A stretch of DNA of 64,000 nt, from NCBI RefSeq assembly GCF_000368025.1, contig NZ_KB849212.1, positions 818,365-882,364 of the forward strand, read 5' to 3'. Position 1 is the stretch's first letter. Each line of letters begins with the position of its first letter. Shown here piece by piece: positions 37,062 through 48,502 of the stretch. This stretch comes from Acinetobacter parvus DSM 16617 = CIP 108168. GTDB taxonomy: Bacteria; Pseudomonadota; Gammaproteobacteria; Pseudomonadales; Moraxellaceae. Position numbers and translations under genes: made by a program. The notes under the pieces were generated by a model. It made no database searches and was not told the DNA's origin. It saw only the letters and a program-made list of their open reading frames with translations.

Positions 37062-37366
37062 CCGCGCATCTCACTAGCAGCATCCACATCCAAGTGATGG
37101 AAGCGATGATAAAACTGAAGGACGATCGCAAGACCAATACACGCCTCGGCAGCAGCAAGCGTTAGGATCAAAATGAACATCACTTGTCCATCTGGTTGAG
37201 CCCAAACACTACCTGCCAAAACAAATGCCAATGCAGCAGCATTCATCATGACTTCAAGGCTCATTAGCATAAATAATAGGTTGCGTCGCACCATTACACC
37301 GTAAAAACCGAGTGCAAAAAGGATGGTTGCAACAATCAAACCATGTTCTAAAGGGATGTGTCCCAT
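37058..37366 (-). CDS. nuoK: NADH-quinone oxidoreductase subunit K
   Basis: A small membrane subunit of complex I, 102 residues with three helices. It has the conserved glutamates in [16 protein letters not shown] and [16 protein letters not shown], which connect the quinone site to the proton channels. The start shares one base with the nuoJ stop region and the stop overlaps nuoL. Confidence 0.96.
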   Translation of the reverse strand: MGHIPLEHGLIVATILFALGFYGVMVRRNLLFMLMSLEVMMNAAALAFVLAGSVWAQPDGQVMFILILTLAAAEACIGLAIVLQFYHRFHHLDVDAASEMRG

Positions 37367-37887
37367 TATTCTTTATCCTCTTCTGCACTTGGTTCACGTT
37401 TGCCAAGGTGATATGCAGCAACTAAGGCTGCAAGCAATAACATCGCGGCAACTTCTACCAATAATAGATAATGCGTAAATAATGCTTGACCGACTGCTTT
37501 AGGACCTACAATTTCTGTACCTAATGGTGCAGAAATCGTGGTGTATTCTCCACCCAACATCCAAACCAGAACCAAGCCCAATAAGAAACTCATTAATGCA
37601 GGATATGCCCATGCATCAGAGGTTAACCATTTACGTTCTTGTTCAATGGTATCTTGTCCAAGGTTCAACATCATGACCACGAAGACGAACAACACCATGA
37701 TTGCACCAGCATAAACAATAATCTCAAGTGCACCCGCAAAAGGCGCACCTACGATCATGAAAATACCAGCAACAGCAAGTAAAGAAACGATTAAACTTAA
37801 AAGAGCATGTACGGGATTCGCATTTGTCACAACACGAATTGTCGATACGATGGCCACAAGTGCCATCAAATAAAATGGCCACATCAT
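37366..37887 (-). CDS. nuoJ: NADH-quinone oxidoreductase subunit J
   Basis: A membrane subunit of complex I, 173 residues with five helices. [20 protein letters not shown] is the conserved helix 3 with the pi-bulge next to the quinone region. It ends in a charged tail ([12 protein letters not shown]). Its ATG overlaps the nuoI stop (ATGA). Confidence 0.95.
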   Translation of the reverse strand: MMWPFYLMALVAIVSTIRVVTNANPVHALLSLIVSLLAVAGIFMIVGAPFAGALEIIVYAGAIMVLFVFVVMMLNLGQDTIEQERKWLTSDAWAYPALMSFLLGLVLVWMLGGEYTTISAPLGTEIVGPKAVGQALFTHYLLLVEVAAMLLLAALVAAYHLGKREPSAEEDKE

Positions 37888-38426
37888 GGTAATAAGCTCC
37901 GTACATCAACTGGTGCACTTTCTTTTTGTGCTTGACCTTTTTCCTTACCATTTACTGCCATACCAGTGACACGGTAGAAGTTATAGTCAGGATATTTGCC
38001 TGGGCCAGAAATCAATAAGTTTTCTTTTTCATAAACCAAGTCTTGGCGTACATATTCAGCAAGTTCAAAATCTGGAGTCATCTGAATTGCAGTTGTAGGA
38101 CAAGCTTCTTCACACATACCGCAGAAAATGCAGCGTGAAAAGTTAATACGGAAAAATTCTGGATACCAACGTCCATCTTCTTTTTCCGCTTTTTGTAATG
38201 AAATACAGCCAACAGGACATGCAACCGCACACAGGTTACATGCCACACAACGCTCTTCACCATCTGGATCACGCGTCAAGATGATACGACCACGAAAGCG
38301 TGGAGGCACAATTTGTTCAGCTGGTACTTCTGGATATAAAATCGTGTCACGTTTACGTGTTACATGGCTAAACACCATCCACAACGAACGGACAATCGAT
38401 CCAAATCCAGCTAGAATTTTATACAT
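37884..38426 (-). CDS. nuoI: NADH-quinone oxidoreductase subunit I
   Basis: A peripheral-arm subunit carrying clusters N6a and N6b, 180 residues. Two 4Fe-4S motifs are seen: [15 protein letters not shown] near residues 61-75 and [15 protein letters not shown] near 101-115. An N-terminal amphipathic helix should lie on the membrane. It is placed between nuoH and nuoJ as in most bacteria. Confidence 0.97.
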   Translation of the reverse strand: MYKILAGFGSIVRSLWMVFSHVTRKRDTILYPEVPAEQIVPPRFRGRIILTRDPDGEERCVACNLCAVACPVGCISLQKAEKEDGRWYPEFFRINFSRCIFCGMCEEACPTTAIQMTPDFELAEYVRQDLVYEKENLLISGPGKYPDYNFYRVTGMAVNGKEKGQAQKESAPVDVRSLLP

Positions 38427-38444
38427 TTTGTACTCCCTGCTGTC

Positions 38445-39461
38445 CTAGGCCTGATTCATCAGAATCACAGCACCAGTCACTAACAAGTTGACCAACGCCA
38501 ATGGCAAACAAACTTTCCAACCAAAATTCATCACTTGGTCATAACGTGGACGCATTAAAGAACCACGCGCCAATACAAACATCATTACAAAGAATGCTGT
38601 TTTAATCACGAACCAAAAAACGGGTGGAACAAATGGAATTTCTAAGTTAAATGGTGCAAGCCATCCGCCGAAGAATAACGTTACGATCAGTGCAGAGATT
38701 AAAACCACGTTCACATATTCCGCAACGAAGAACATCCCCCACTTCATCCCACCATATTCAACGTGATAACCTTCCGCCAATTCTTGCTCAGCTTCTGGTT
38801 GGTCAAATGGATGACGATGCGTCACTGCAACACCAGCAATAACAAAGATAATGAAACCAATGAATTGTGGAATAACAAACCAAACATCACGTTGAGCTTC
38901 AACGATTTCACGTAGGTTGAATGAGCCTGCAATCGCAACTACACCCATCAATGAGATACCCAAGAACACTTCATAAGAAATAGTTTGAGCAGCAGAACGA
39001 AGACCACCGAGTAATGAGTATTTGTTGTTAGACGCCCAACCACCAAATAGCACTGCATAAACTGCGATACCTGCCATTGCCATAAAGAACAATAGACCGA
39101 TACTCATATCCGCAACGCCCAGTGTAGGACTTACTGGGATGACCATAAACGAAAGTACCGCAGTTGCCATGGCAACTGCTGGTGCTAAACGAAAAGTCAG
39201 CTTGTCGGCAAACTTTGGTGTCCAGTCTTCTTTAAACATGATCTTGAGCATGTCGGCAACGATCTGGAACATACCACCTGGGCCAACACGGTTTGGACCA
39301 TAACGGTCTTGCCATAATGCCAGGAGACGACGCTCAATAAATGACATTAACGCAGCAACCAAAACCACCACCAACAGGATCACAACTGCTTGAATCACTG
39401 AATAAGCGATTGGCCAGTTCTCAGCCCAAAGTGGCGTTTGACGTATAATTTCTTGATTCAT
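38445..39461 (-). CDS. nuoH: NADH-quinone oxidoreductase subunit H
   Basis: A membrane subunit forming most of the quinone chamber, 338 residues with about eight helices. [20 protein letters not shown] is the conserved N-terminal loop; [19 protein letters not shown] is the Glu-rich loop that couples redox to the proton path. ATG 39461 follows three bases after the nuoG stop. Confidence 0.97.
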   Translation of the reverse strand: MNQEIIRQTPLWAENWPIAYSVIQAVVILLVVVLVAALMSFIERRLLALWQDRYGPNRVGPGGMFQIVADMLKIMFKEDWTPKFADKLTFRLAPAVAMATAVLSFMVIPVSPTLGVADMSIGLLFFMAMAGIAVYAVLFGGWASNNKYSLLGGLRSAAQTISYEVFLGISLMGVVAIAGSFNLREIVEAQRDVWFVIPQFIGFIIFVIAGVAVTHRHPFDQPEAEQELAEGYHVEYGGMKWGMFFVAEYVNVVLISALIVTLFFGGWLAPFNLEIPFVPPVFWFVIKTAFFVMMFVLARGSLMRPRYDQVMNFGWKVCLPLALVNLLVTGAVILMNQA

Positions 39462-39464
39462 GAA

Positions 39465-42149
39465 TTACACTCCTACTGCCACAGACACAGGCTCTGCCAA
39501 TGAAACGGTTGGTGCTAGACCAATTGGATAACCAATATAGCCTGTTGGTAAATATTCGATGACCTGTACAGGTAAGCTGATGCTCGTTTCGCCTGCTTTC
39601 ACGGTAATACGTTGACCATCTTGAACATTTAAGCGCGTCGCATCTTGTTCACCCACGGCAAACATCGCTTCAGGAATACGTGATTCCATTGCTGGTGTTT
39701 TAATGGTGAATTCACCTGAACCAAAGATATGGTGCATTGGCACAAGACGGAAGCTTTCAGGATTCACAACCACGGCAGTCGGTGCAACATAGCTACGTGC
39801 AGGACGTTTAGCTAAACGATCAAATAGACGCACACCTGAATCACCGCCTTTTAAGTGACCACCCACTTCATCTTGGTATTTATTCCAAGCTTGTGGCGAG
39901 TTCCAACCGGCAGCCCATGCGAAAGGTACTAGCGAAGAAGCTGTCTGATTACCGACATAACCTTCCATCGAGAACGTTAATGCTGAATCTAGATCAGTTG
40001 GCTGTTTAGGTTCATGAACAGATAATGGTGCACGCATTGCAGTACGACCTGAGTAACGACGTGGCTCACGTGCAATTTTCAAACCATGAACACGATAACC
40101 TGCATCTGGTGCAACATCTTGAATCGCTTCAAGTACTGGTACATTCTTCACGATGTCATCAATTACATCATCAAGCAATGTCCAATCGACTGCTTTACCT
40201 TTAAGACCTGTCTCAACAGCATGTAACCAACGCCATGATTCTTTGATCGCATATTCAGGCTTGTAGTAGCTTGGGTCATACACTTGATAGAAACGTTGTG
40301 CACGGCCTTCTTGACTCACTACAGTGCCATCACCTTCAGCAAAACTTGCAGCAGAAAGAACGATATCTGCTAGTTTCAGAGTTTCTGTTTCACTATGATC
40401 CAATACAATTACAGCCTCAGCTTTCTCAAGTGCAGCTTTGACTTGTGCAACTGGTAAACGACGAGTTAAGTCATTTTCAACCACAACAACAGCATCATAC
40501 TCTTGAGCAAATGCCTGTTCTAAGCTTAAACCACCGAATAATGCTAGACCCATTGAGTTCACTTCAGGAACCGTCAAAGATAAACCAGCATTTTCACCAA
40601 GATTCTGTGCAACTTGTGCAGCAGCTTCCATAATCGCTGAGTCTTGCAAGCTTGTACCAGAGATAATCAATGGTTTTTTCGCCGCTTTTAAAGTGTCAGC
40701 AATGGTTTGTGCAAATGCTTTTGCATCATCGTCAAGACCAGATACTGTTTCACCTTTTACAGCAGCAGCGACAGCAAAACCTAAACGTGCGATGTCATTT
40801 GGCGATGCAACAACTTCACCTGTTGCAACATCCGCTAAACGCGTTTGTGTTGCAGCAAGAATATAAATCGGTGATTTTGCTTCTTGACCAATACGTTGTA
40901 CAGGTTCTGCTAACCAGTCTGGTGTACGAGTAGCAGCAGCCATTTCTTTGGCTTTATTTTTCGCTGCTTGGCGAACCGATAAAGCCATACGTGGCGCAGT
41001 TTGAGTTAAGTCTTCACCCAAGATCAACACCGCATCGTAACTTTCAATTTCACGCATATTCGGGTTGTAAATACCCTGTGTTTGCATGATTGAAGCAGCC
41101 AATTCAACCAGATTTTGCTCTTTTTGAGACAATCCAGTTGAATAGTTGTCTTGTCCAACCAATTGACGTAGCACATAGTTTGATTCCAAGCTTGCGCGTG
41201 GTGAACCAATACCTAATACTTTTTTGCCTTTTAGTTGAGCAATGACTTGATCAAGTGCTTGATCCACACTCACGGTTGTAACAGCGTCACCATTACGGAA
41301 CTGTGGTTGACGTGGACGATCTGCACGATTCACATAACCTGTACCGAAACGACCTTTATCACACAAGAAGTATTGATTGACTGAACCATTGAAACGGTTT
41401 TCAACACGACGGATTTCGCCATAACGCTCACCTGGTGAGATGTTACAACCTGAAGAACAGCCTTGGCATACGCTTGGTGCATATTGCATGTCCCACTTAC
41501 GGTTATAACGTGCTGAATGCGTCTTATCAGTAAACACACCAGTCGGGCAGACTTCAGTCAAGTTACCAGAAAATTCAGACTCTAGAGTTCCTGATTCTGG
41601 ACGACCGAAATAAACACGTGATGCATTCGCATAAACACCAAAGTCGGTACCACCAGCATAATCTTTGTAGTAACGCACACAACGATAGCACGCGATACAG
41701 CGGTTCATTTCGTGTGCAATAAACGAACCCAACTCTTGATTATGATGGGTACGCTTCGTGAAGCGATAGCGACGACGATCGTGTTGTGTCATCACCGTCA
41801 TATCTTGTAAATGACAGTGACCACCTTCTTCACAGACTGGACAGTCATGTGGGTGATTGGTCATCAAGAATTCAACGATTGATGCACGAAAATCCGTTGC
41901 TTCTTTGTCTTCAATGGAAATAAAGGTATTGTCAGCAGCTGGTGTCATACAAGACATGACTAAGCGCCCACGTGTATCTTCCGCATTATTATATTGCGTA
42001 ACAGCACATTGACGACAAGAACCAACAGAACCTAAGGATGGGTGCCAACAAAAATACGGGATGTCGATACCAAGGCTGAGACATGCTTGCAGCAAGTTTT
42101 CAGAGCCATTGACTTCATACGATTTTCCATCGACATGAATTGTAGCCAT
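39465..42149 (-). CDS. nuoG: NADH-quinone oxidoreductase subunit G
   Basis: The largest peripheral subunit, 894 residues. The N-terminal ferredoxin domain holds a 2Fe-2S cluster ([20 protein letters not shown]), followed by the His/Cys motif [29 protein letters not shown] and a further [15 protein letters not shown] site for the distal N7-type cluster. The remainder is a molybdopterin-oxidoreductase-like fold that has lost its cofactor role. The order and length fit gammaproteobacterial NuoG. The C-terminal 130 residues form the beta-barrel-like end domain. Confidence 0.95.
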   Translation of the reverse strand: MATIHVDGKSYEVNGSENLLQACLSLGIDIPYFCWHPSLGSVGSCRQCAVTQYNNAEDTRGRLVMSCMTPAADNTFISIEDKEATDFRASIVEFLMTNHPHDCPVCEEGGHCHLQDMTVMTQHDRRRYRFTKRTHHNQELGSFIAHEMNRCIACYRCVRYYKDYAGGTDFGVYANASRVYFGRPESGTLESEFSGNLTEVCPTGVFTDKTHSARYNRKWDMQYAPSVCQGCSSGCNISPGERYGEIRRVENRFNGSVNQYFLCDKGRFGTGYVNRADRPRQPQFRNGDAVTTVSVDQALDQVIAQLKGKKVLGIGSPRASLESNYVLRQLVGQDNYSTGLSQKEQNLVELAASIMQTQGIYNPNMREIESYDAVLILGEDLTQTAPRMALSVRQAAKNKAKEMAAATRTPDWLAEPVQRIGQEAKSPIYILAATQTRLADVATGEVVASPNDIARLGFAVAAAVKGETVSGLDDDAKAFAQTIADTLKAAKKPLIISGTSLQDSAIMEAAAQVAQNLGENAGLSLTVPEVNSMGLALFGGLSLEQAFAQEYDAVVVVENDLTRRLPVAQVKAALEKAEAVIVLDHSETETLKLADIVLSAASFAEGDGTVVSQEGRAQRFYQVYDPSYYKPEYAIKESWRWLHAVETGLKGKAVDWTLLDDVIDDIVKNVPVLEAIQDVAPDAGYRVHGLKIAREPRRYSGRTAMRAPLSVHEPKQPTDLDSALTFSMEGYVGNQTASSLVPFAWAAGWNSPQAWNKYQDEVGGHLKGGDSGVRLFDRLAKRPARSYVAPTAVVVNPESFRLVPMHHIFGSGEFTIKTPAMESRIPEAMFAVGEQDATRLNVQDGQRITVKAGETSISLPVQVIEYLPTGYIGYPIGLAPTVSLAEPVSVAVGV

Positions 42150-42160
42150 AGTCGAATTCC

Positions 42161-43486
42161 TTAAGCTTGTTCTACGTCAAGAGCAGCAGCATGGGTTTTA
42201 ACCTTTGCTTCAAACTCATGGCGGAAATATTTTAATGCGCCCATAAGCGGCTCCATCGCACCCGGTGCGTGAGCACAGAAAGTTTTACCGATCCATAATT
42301 TACGCGTCAGTTCTTGTAAATGATCGATATCTTCTTTCTTACCTGTACCTGTTTCGAGTGCTTTCAGCGCTTTGACTGCCCAAGGTAAACCATCACGGCA
42401 CGGTGTACAGAAACCACATGATTCACGTGCAAAGAACTCTTCTAAGTTACGCGTTGCAGAGACCATACATTGGGTTTCATCAACCACCATCAACAAACAG
42501 GTTCCTAAACGTGAACCTGCTTTCATGATGCTTTCAGCGTCCATTGGCAAGTCAATATGTTCAGCCGCCAAGAAATCTGTTGATGCGCCACCCGGTAACC
42601 ATGCTTTCAGTGTTAGACCGTCACGCATACCACCTGCATGGTCTTCAATCACTTCACGCGCAGTTGTACCAAATGGCAATTCCCAAAGACCTGGGAACTT
42701 GACCTTGCCTGACGCACCATAAATCTTGGTGCCTGGGTCTTTGGACTTGTGCGCTGACAGGTTGATGTACCATTCAGGACCACGCAGCATAATTGCAGGC
42801 AGGTTGTTGTAGGTTTCAACGTTGTTGACAATCGTTGGACGACCCCATGCCCCTGCCACCTGTGGAAATGGTGGCTTGGTACGCGGATTGGCACGACGGC
42901 CTTCAAGCGAGTTGATTAATGCAGTTTCTTCACCACAGATATAACGCCCTGCACCCGTGTGAACATACATCTCAAAGTTCCAACCAGTACCGAGGATGTT
43001 TTCACCCAAGTAACCTTTGGCACGAACTTGCTCTAATGCTTCATTCAAGTATTGAGCAGCTTCGATATATTCACCACGAATGAAGATATAACCATGCGTT
43101 GCTTCAAGGGTATAACCTGCAATCAACATCCCTTCGATCAATTGATGTGGAAGTTTTTCCATCAACAAACGGTCTTTAAAGGTCCCTGGTTCCATTTCAT
43201 CAGCATTACAAATTAAATAGCGTGGACCACCATCATTTGGCGCCATCAACGACCATTTAATTCCAGCTGGGAAACCTGCACCACCACGACCTTTAACCGT
43301 CGCAGCTTTAATCACGTCAAGTACATCTTTTGGTGGCATGCTGAGCGCTTTTTTGAAGCCTGCATAACCTTCTAAAGCTTCGTATTCATCAGCATTGCGT
43401 ACAGCATCTTGCTTACTCAAACGCCAAGTGAGTGGATGAGTTTCTGGATTACCGTCGCCATAAATTGGTTTTGGTTCAGTATTCAT
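42161..43486 (-). CDS. nuoF: NADH-quinone oxidoreductase subunit F
   Basis: The NADH- and FMN-binding subunit, 441 residues. The NADH site is [17 protein letters not shown], the FMN site is [14 protein letters not shown] with [19 protein letters not shown], and the N3 cluster cysteines are in [13 protein letters not shown] with a later Cys in [11 protein letters not shown]. The stop overlaps with the nuoG upstream gap of 11 bases; its start overlaps the nuoE stop by four bases. Confidence 0.97.
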   Translation of the reverse strand: MNTEPKPIYGDGNPETHPLTWRLSKQDAVRNADEYEALEGYAGFKKALSMPPKDVLDVIKAATVKGRGGAGFPAGIKWSLMAPNDGGPRYLICNADEMEPGTFKDRLLMEKLPHQLIEGMLIAGYTLEATHGYIFIRGEYIEAAQYLNEALEQVRAKGYLGENILGTGWNFEMYVHTGAGRYICGEETALINSLEGRRANPRTKPPFPQVAGAWGRPTIVNNVETYNNLPAIMLRGPEWYINLSAHKSKDPGTKIYGASGKVKFPGLWELPFGTTAREVIEDHAGGMRDGLTLKAWLPGGASTDFLAAEHIDLPMDAESIMKAGSRLGTCLLMVVDETQCMVSATRNLEEFFARESCGFCTPCRDGLPWAVKALKALETGTGKKEDIDHLQELTRKLWIGKTFCAHAPGAMEPLMGALKYFRHEFEAKVKTHAAALDVEQA

Positions 43487-43992
43487 ACATACTTCTCCAA
43501 TAACTGTTTAACTGATGACACATCCACTAAACCGTGAGTATCTTCATCAATCATTAACGTTGGGCCTTTATCACAATTGCCTAAACAGCAAATTGGGAGC
43601 AAGGTGAAACGACCATCTGGAGTGGTTTGTCCATACTGGATGCCTAACTCTCGCTGAAATGCTTCTGCTAAAGTTTCTGCACCCATCAAGAAGCATGCAA
43701 TCGAGTCACATAACAAAATCACATGACGACCTACAGGTTGGCGATAAATACGGTTATAGAACGTTGCTACACCCTCTAAATCCGCCACACTGATTGTCAA
43801 CAATTGCGCAATCGCATTCATTTGAGCGTCATCTACCCAGCCATTACGACGTTGTACGCATTTTAATGCATCCAATGATGCCGCACGTGGATATGGATAG
43901 TGATCAATATGATGTTCAATGTCATGGATTTCTTCAGCGGTCAAAATCCCTTCAACATTCACACGAGGTTTTTTATCAGTCAAAATCATCAT
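43483..43992 (-). CDS. nuoE: NADH-quinone oxidoreductase subunit E
   Basis: A thioredoxin-like subunit with the 2Fe-2S cluster N1a, 169 residues. The four ligands are in [10 protein letters not shown] and [16 protein letters not shown]. It lies between nuoCD and nuoF, with the stop overlapping the nuoF start. The N-terminal helical domain starts [20 protein letters not shown]. Confidence 0.96.
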   Translation of the reverse strand: MMILTDKKPRVNVEGILTAEEIHDIEHHIDHYPYPRAASLDALKCVQRRNGWVDDAQMNAIAQLLTISVADLEGVATFYNRIYRQPVGRHVILLCDSIACFLMGAETLAEAFQRELGIQYGQTTPDGRFTLLPICCLGNCDKGPTLMIDEDTHGLVDVSSVKQLLEKYV

Positions 43993-44004
43993 AATCGTTT
44001 ACCT

Positions 44005-45792
44005 CTAGCGATCCACGTCAGCCATAACCACGTCAATGGTCGCCAAATAAATGATCAAGTCAGAAACCAAACTGCCATTAATCACAGAAGGCATTTGCTG
44101 CAAATGCGTGAAAGTCGGTGTACGAATACGAGTACGGTAACTCATGGTTGACTTGTCTGAAGTCAAGTAATAAGTACTCGCACCTTTCACTACTTCAGTC
44201 ATAAATGATGACTCACCTGCAGGCATGACAGGACCCCAAGACACGCTCAAGAAGTGCGTAATCAAGGTTTCAATATCTTGTAATGTCTTATCTTTTGGTG
44301 GTGGGACAGCCAGTGGATGATCCGCTTTATAAGGACCAGATGGCATGTTGTCCAAGCACTGTTGAATAATTTTCAACGACTCAGTAATTTCACGGAAGTG
44401 AACCAAGACACGTGCATATGCATCGCCTTCATATTCCACTGGAATATCAAAGTCGAAGTTTTCATAACCACTGTATGGACGATATTTTCGAACATCAAAG
44501 TCAATACCCGTCGCACGTAAACCAGTACCCGTCACACCCCACGCCAACGCAGATTTAGCATCGTATTGCGCAACATTGCGGGTACGACCGATAAATACTG
44601 AGTTTTTAAGTGCCGCAGTATAGTACTCGTTCAAACGTTTTGGCATCCACTCTAGCAACTCTTTAACAAGTTTTTGCCAATTGTTTGGAAGGTCATGCGC
44701 CGTACCACCGATACGGAACCATGCTGGATGCATACGGTAACCCGTGATCGCTTCAACGATGTCATAGACTTTTTGACGGTCTGCGAACATATAGAATACA
44801 GGAGTCATACCACCCGCATCCTGAATCGCTGTACCACAGAATAATAAGTGGTTATTGATTCGGAATAATTCGTTTAACATCACACGAATGACTTGCGCAC
44901 GCTCAGGTACTTTAATACCAGCAAGCTGTTCAACCGCCATCACATAAGGCATGTTTTGCGCACAACCGCCTAAGTAGTCAACACGATCGGTATAAGGAAT
45001 AAATGAATGCCATGTCTGACGTTCAGCCATCTTTTCCACACCACGGTGGTGATAACCAATATCAGGCACACAGTCTTTCACTTCTTCACCGTCCAATTGC
45101 AATACGACACGGAACGCACCATGTGCAGATGGGTGGTTAGGACCTAAGTTGAGGAACATGAAGTCTTCATCAGCGTTACCGCGTTTTAGACCCCAGTCTT
45201 CAGGGACAAAGCGTAAGTGTTCTTGTTCGAAATCTTGTTTCGCTTGATCTTGCATATATGGCGTATATTCTGTCGCACGCGCAGAATATTCTTTACGCAA
45301 CGGATGACCTTCCCAATAAGTCGGCAGCAAGATACGACGGAGCATCGGATGCCCTGCGAAATCGATACCAAACATATCGTAAGCTTCACGCTCGTACCAG
45401 TTGGCATTTGGCCAAATATTGGTTGCGGTTGGGATGCTTAAATCACTTTCATTTAATGCAACTTTGATACGGATATCACTATTACGCTCAAGCGATAACA
45501 AATGATAGAACACAGTAAAGTCTGATGCTGGTAAACCATCACGGTGAACACGCAAACGCTCATCTACCGCAGATAAGTCAAACAACATCACATAAGGACG
45601 TTCCACTTTACGGAGGAACATAAGGACTTCTTGCACGCGTGCGCGCTCAACCCAGACTGTTGGAAACTCTTCACAAGTCGTCTGCACGTAAAAGTTCTCA
45701 CCAAATTTGGTTTTGAGCTCTTCTACAATTGCAAATGCTGGGCGTGAATCGACTTGAGTCGATTCTGGCATAGCAATGTCAGTTTCAGCCAT
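44005..45792 (-). CDS. nuoC: NADH-quinone oxidoreductase fused subunit C/D
   Basis: A natural fusion of NuoC (about residues 1-200, with [20 protein letters not shown] and [19 protein letters not shown]) and NuoD (about residues 210-595, beginning near [20 protein letters not shown]). The HPSAHG loop and GGCAQNMPY line the quinone pocket. The C-terminus [18 protein letters not shown] is the normal NuoD end. The fusion (often called nuoCD) is common in gammaproteobacteria including Acinetobacter and E. coli. At 595 residues the length fits. Confidence 0.96.
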   Translation of the reverse strand: MAETDIAMPESTQVDSRPAFAIVEELKTKFGENFYVQTTCEEFPTVWVERARVQEVLMFLRKVERPYVMLFDLSAVDERLRVHRDGLPASDFTVFYHLLSLERNSDIRIKVALNESDLSIPTATNIWPNANWYEREAYDMFGIDFAGHPMLRRILLPTYWEGHPLRKEYSARATEYTPYMQDQAKQDFEQEHLRFVPEDWGLKRGNADEDFMFLNLGPNHPSAHGAFRVVLQLDGEEVKDCVPDIGYHHRGVEKMAERQTWHSFIPYTDRVDYLGGCAQNMPYVMAVEQLAGIKVPERAQVIRVMLNELFRINNHLLFCGTAIQDAGGMTPVFYMFADRQKVYDIVEAITGYRMHPAWFRIGGTAHDLPNNWQKLVKELLEWMPKRLNEYYTAALKNSVFIGRTRNVAQYDAKSALAWGVTGTGLRATGIDFDVRKYRPYSGYENFDFDIPVEYEGDAYARVLVHFREITESLKIIQQCLDNMPSGPYKADHPLAVPPPKDKTLQDIETLITHFLSVSWGPVMPAGESSFMTEVVKGASTYYLTSDKSTMSYRTRIRTPTFTHLQQMPSVINGSLVSDLIIYLATIDVVMADVDR

Positions 45793-45880
45793 TGGCTTGG
45801 CTTCCTATTTAATACAAATTCTGGCAATTCTTTCCGATGACCATATCCATCAGGGATATGTCAAAAACTCATCGTTAAAA

Positions 45881-46558
45881 TTATTTAATTTCATCCATAG
45901 AGCGTAAGTTTTTCACCGCAATACGTTCAGCATTTTTACGGTCACGTTCTGGCATCATCTTTGGCTTATACACAGGCTGAAGATCATCACCAATAACCGC
46001 TGAAAGTGGACGGCGCTCTAGTTGAATTTGGTCTTGAAGTAACATCAATGCTTGAATCAATGCTTCTGGACGTGGTGGGCAACCTGGGATGTACACATCA
46101 ACAGGAATAATTTTGTCTACACCTTGAACCACTGAATAGATGTCGTACATACCACCTGAGTTAGCACAAGCACCCATTGAGATCACCCATTTTGGTTCCA
46201 ACATTTGTTCGTACAAACGCTGAATAACAGGTGCCATTTTAACGAAGCAAGTCCCTGCAACAATCATCAAGTCAGCCTGACGTGGTGAAGCACGAATAAC
46301 CTCAGCACCAAAACGTGATAAGTCATGTACGCCTGTCAAAGTTGTTGCATATTCAACGTAGCAGCATGATGTACCAAAGTTAAATGGCCATAATGAGTTT
46401 TTACGTCCCCAGTTGACTGCGGTATGCAACACATCTTCAAGACGTGTCATCATCACACTTTTATTCACTTCTTCCTCAAGTGGATCAGTGACGATTTGAC
46501 GATCTTGTAATGGATATTGATCGGCATCCGGATTCGCACGGGTTAAAGTATATTTCAT
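45881..46558 (-). CDS. nuoB: NADH-quinone oxidoreductase subunit B
   Basis: Carries the terminal cluster N2 that reduces quinone, 225 residues. The tandem cysteines [11 protein letters not shown], the Cys in [14 protein letters not shown] and the Cys in [15 protein letters not shown] are the ligands. An 88-base gap with a small hairpin at 45842-45860 separates it from nuoCD, the widest gap in the operon. It is six bases after the nuoA stop. Confidence 0.97.
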   Translation of the reverse strand: MKYTLTRANPDADQYPLQDRQIVTDPLEEEVNKSVMMTRLEDVLHTAVNWGRKNSLWPFNFGTSCCYVEYATTLTGVHDLSRFGAEVIRASPRQADLMIVAGTCFVKMAPVIQRLYEQMLEPKWVISMGACANSGGMYDIYSVVQGVDKIIPVDVYIPGCPPRPEALIQALMLLQDQIQLERRPLSAVIGDDLQPVYKPKMMPERDRKNAERIAVKNLRSMDEIK

Positions 46559-46564
46559 CCCGAC

Positions 46565-47116
46565 TTACTCCTGTTCAAATGATGATGTAGTCGGTGTTTT
46601 AGATTTAACACGACCAGAAGACTGTGCTGGAATTTGACCAGTAGGATCGACAACGAGTTCTTCGATATTATTGAATCGAGTAATGTCAGCGATATTCATA
46701 TTTGGTGAACCAATTTTTGTTTTGATCCCTGCTGCTTTACGACGATCCGAAGGTGCCCAATTCAGTCCACCAGTTGAAAGTTCGTAAATCAAACCAATCA
46801 ATAAAATCAAAATAAAAATTGCAGCAGCTGCAAAGCCAACCCAACCTACTTCACGCACAGAAGTTGCCCACGCGTAGAGGTAAAGTGCTTCTAAATCAAA
46901 AACGACAAAGAAAATTGCAACTAAATAGAATTTGGCTGACAAGCGAATACGGGCACCACCCGCACTCACTACACCTGATTCAAACTGTTCTTGCTTGGCA
47001 CGTCCCCATGCTTTACCCCCAAGGAGTAAAGGAACGGTCAGCATAAAAACGCAAAGAAATGTAACGCCGATCACGAAGGCAATAATCGCCCAATCGTATG
47101 GAGTAATGGCACTCAT
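46565..47116 (-). CDS. nuoA: NADH-quinone oxidoreductase subunit A
   Basis: First gene of the operon, a three-helix subunit, 183 residues. QFESGVVSAGGARIRLSAKF and FFVVFDLEALYLYAWA are the conserved loops. The C-terminal 60 residues after the last helix are a polar cytoplasmic extension (DITRFNNIEELVVDPTG and a Ser/Thr/Lys tail), longer than in many bacteria. ATG 47116 follows the ribosome site CAGGAGTTATCC. Confidence 0.95.
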   Translation of the reverse strand: MSAITPYDWAIIAFVIGVTFLCVFMLTVPLLLGGKAWGRAKQEQFESGVVSAGGARIRLSAKFYLVAIFFVVFDLEALYLYAWATSVREVGWVGFAAAAIFILILLIGLIYELSTGGLNWAPSDRRKAAGIKTKIGSPNMNIADITRFNNIEELVVDPTGQIPAQSSGRVKSKTPTTSSFEQE

Positions 47117-47564
47117 GCGGGGATAACTCCTGGCAGGCCTATTTTTAACAAAGAATGTATGTATTGGCCTTCAAATACACCAAACACAAAATTAATTCCG
47201 CCAATTGTACCTGATTTCTAATTTCTCATGCTAGTTGAAGCGCTTTAGTCTTTCGGATGATTTTGTCCTTAAATTTACAAATATATCCAATAACATGGTT
47301 AATTCACCCTCAAAAATCGAATTAACTAATCAAACACCAGAAGTTAATCATTTTTTTCTTTACTCGTGCGCCAAAAACATCCGCCTTTCGCACCCTATGC
47401 GCAAAAATATTGCAGCATGAACTAAATCATTGCATTGCGATAAATTTATGATGAAAATTTAAACAAATTTTATATAATAGTGCCACACCACACTTAACTT
47501 TTCTGGCTTCATTTAAACCTGCCAACTCGGTTTTGCTAGAGTTACTGAAGCGTCCTCCACAAAC
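47117..47564. other. Intergenic region upstream of the nuo operon
   Basis: About 450 bases with no convincing gene. On the minus strand TACAAT at 47204-47209 is a possible -10 for nuo, but no good -35 lies at the right distance. On the plus strand TATAAT at about 47474 may drive the short GGDEF remnant or be left from its intact ancestor. The sequence is AT-rich with several short inverted repeats and no long hairpin. Confidence 0.3.
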
Positions 47565-47963
47565 ATGACGCCCCACCAGCTTTATCGGTGCGATTGTTGG
47601 CTAAGCGTACCCGCCTTTGCAGCGTTCAGGCAACGACTTAAAGCGTTTAAACCCCAAACCATTCAGGTACAGCTTAGACCGAATAACCTGCTCGGACGTT
47701 TGGGTGGCGAGGAGCTCACCATTTTTATGGCAGACACCAGCCTTAAGGCTGCCTACGCCTGTGCTGAACAGATTCGCCAACACATGAGCCAAACCGCTAT
47801 TTCAATTGATCAACAACGGCATTTTTTCATCCAGCTCAGCATTAGCCTGTGTATTTGCATGCCTAAGAACCATCAAGCGATGAAGCATTTATTCAATCAA
47901 GCGGATGATGCATTTTATCAGGCAAAAAGACAGGGCCGAAATTGGGTGGTCATTTCGACATAA
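47565..47963 (+). pseudogene. Truncated GGDEF (diguanylate cyclase) remnant
   Basis: The 132-residue frame holds the second half of a GGDEF domain: GRLGGEELTIFM is the active-site loop (GGEEL in place of GGDEF/GGEEF), followed by AAYACAEQIRQHMSQ, FFIQLSISLCICM and the closing LFNQADDAFYQAKRQGRNWV. The first half, which should carry the DxDxFK magnesium motif, is missing; in its place are residues that only loosely recall it (PAFAAFRQRLKAF). There is no sensor domain and no clear ribosome site. I infer a deleted, probably inactive gene between nuo and the next gene. Confidence 0.7.
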
Positions 47964-48055
47964 TATGTTGCAATTCAGCAAAATACTTTAATTATCTTTA
48001 TACACAGCCGACGCAATAGATGAGTATTCTAAAAGAAGCAAACAAGGAGAAAAAT

Positions 48056-48412
48056 ATGCATCTAGAATACACCCACGACTCGGATTATTTCTTTTTTTCA
48101 CAACTACTGATGCGCCATATAGAAAATTATGTTCGAAAACATCCAGATGCTGACAACGCGATTTTTGATTTAAGAGACATATACGAAGTATTTAGAGAGG
48201 ATTTTGCGGCGACCACAACCAATCTAGAAAGTATTCTCAATATTGCCGATAGTTACAAGGTAGAAACCCTCAATGGAGATCAGGCACTCATCAAAAGCTA
48301 TAAAATTGATATTAAGAACAATTCACTGTTGATTGACTTTAATACGGATGCGCTTAATGGTTTACGCTCAGGACAGCCATTGATTGAACCCGACCCATCT
48401 GTGCATGAATAA
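48056..48412 (+). CDS. Hypothetical protein, 118 aa
   Basis: ATG 48056 is placed by an AAGGAGAAAAAT ribosome site; the frame itself extends back to 48020. The protein is soluble and acidic with helical stretches (YFFFSQLLMRHIENYVRKHP, then FREDFAATTTNLESILN) and a short strand region near the end (NSLLIDFNTDALNGL). No family is recognised. It is convergent with bfmS and has a hairpin terminator downstream. Confidence 0.65.
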   Translation: MHLEYTHDSDYFFFSQLLMRHIENYVRKHPDADNAIFDLRDIYEVFREDFAATTTNLESILNIADSYKVETLNGDQALIKSYKIDIKNNSLLIDFNTDALNGLRSGQPLIEPDPSVHE

Positions 48413-48452
48413 AGAGTAAGTCAATCTATCCAAGTTTTAAGCCATACACTTT

Positions 48453-48480
48453 ACCAAAGCCATAATGGCTTTGGTTTCTT
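48453..48480 (+). terminator. Terminator after the 118-aa gene
   Basis: A 10-bp stem ACCAAAGCCA / TGGCTTTGGT with a 3-base loop is followed by TTCTT; it lies between convergent genes and may act in both directions. Confidence 0.65.
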
Positions 48481-48502
48481 ATAAAATCCTAATGCCCGAA
48501 AT

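Noticed and set aside
47565..47963. An active diguanylate cyclase
   Set aside because: The metal-binding first half of the GGDEF domain is absent and there is no sensor domain.
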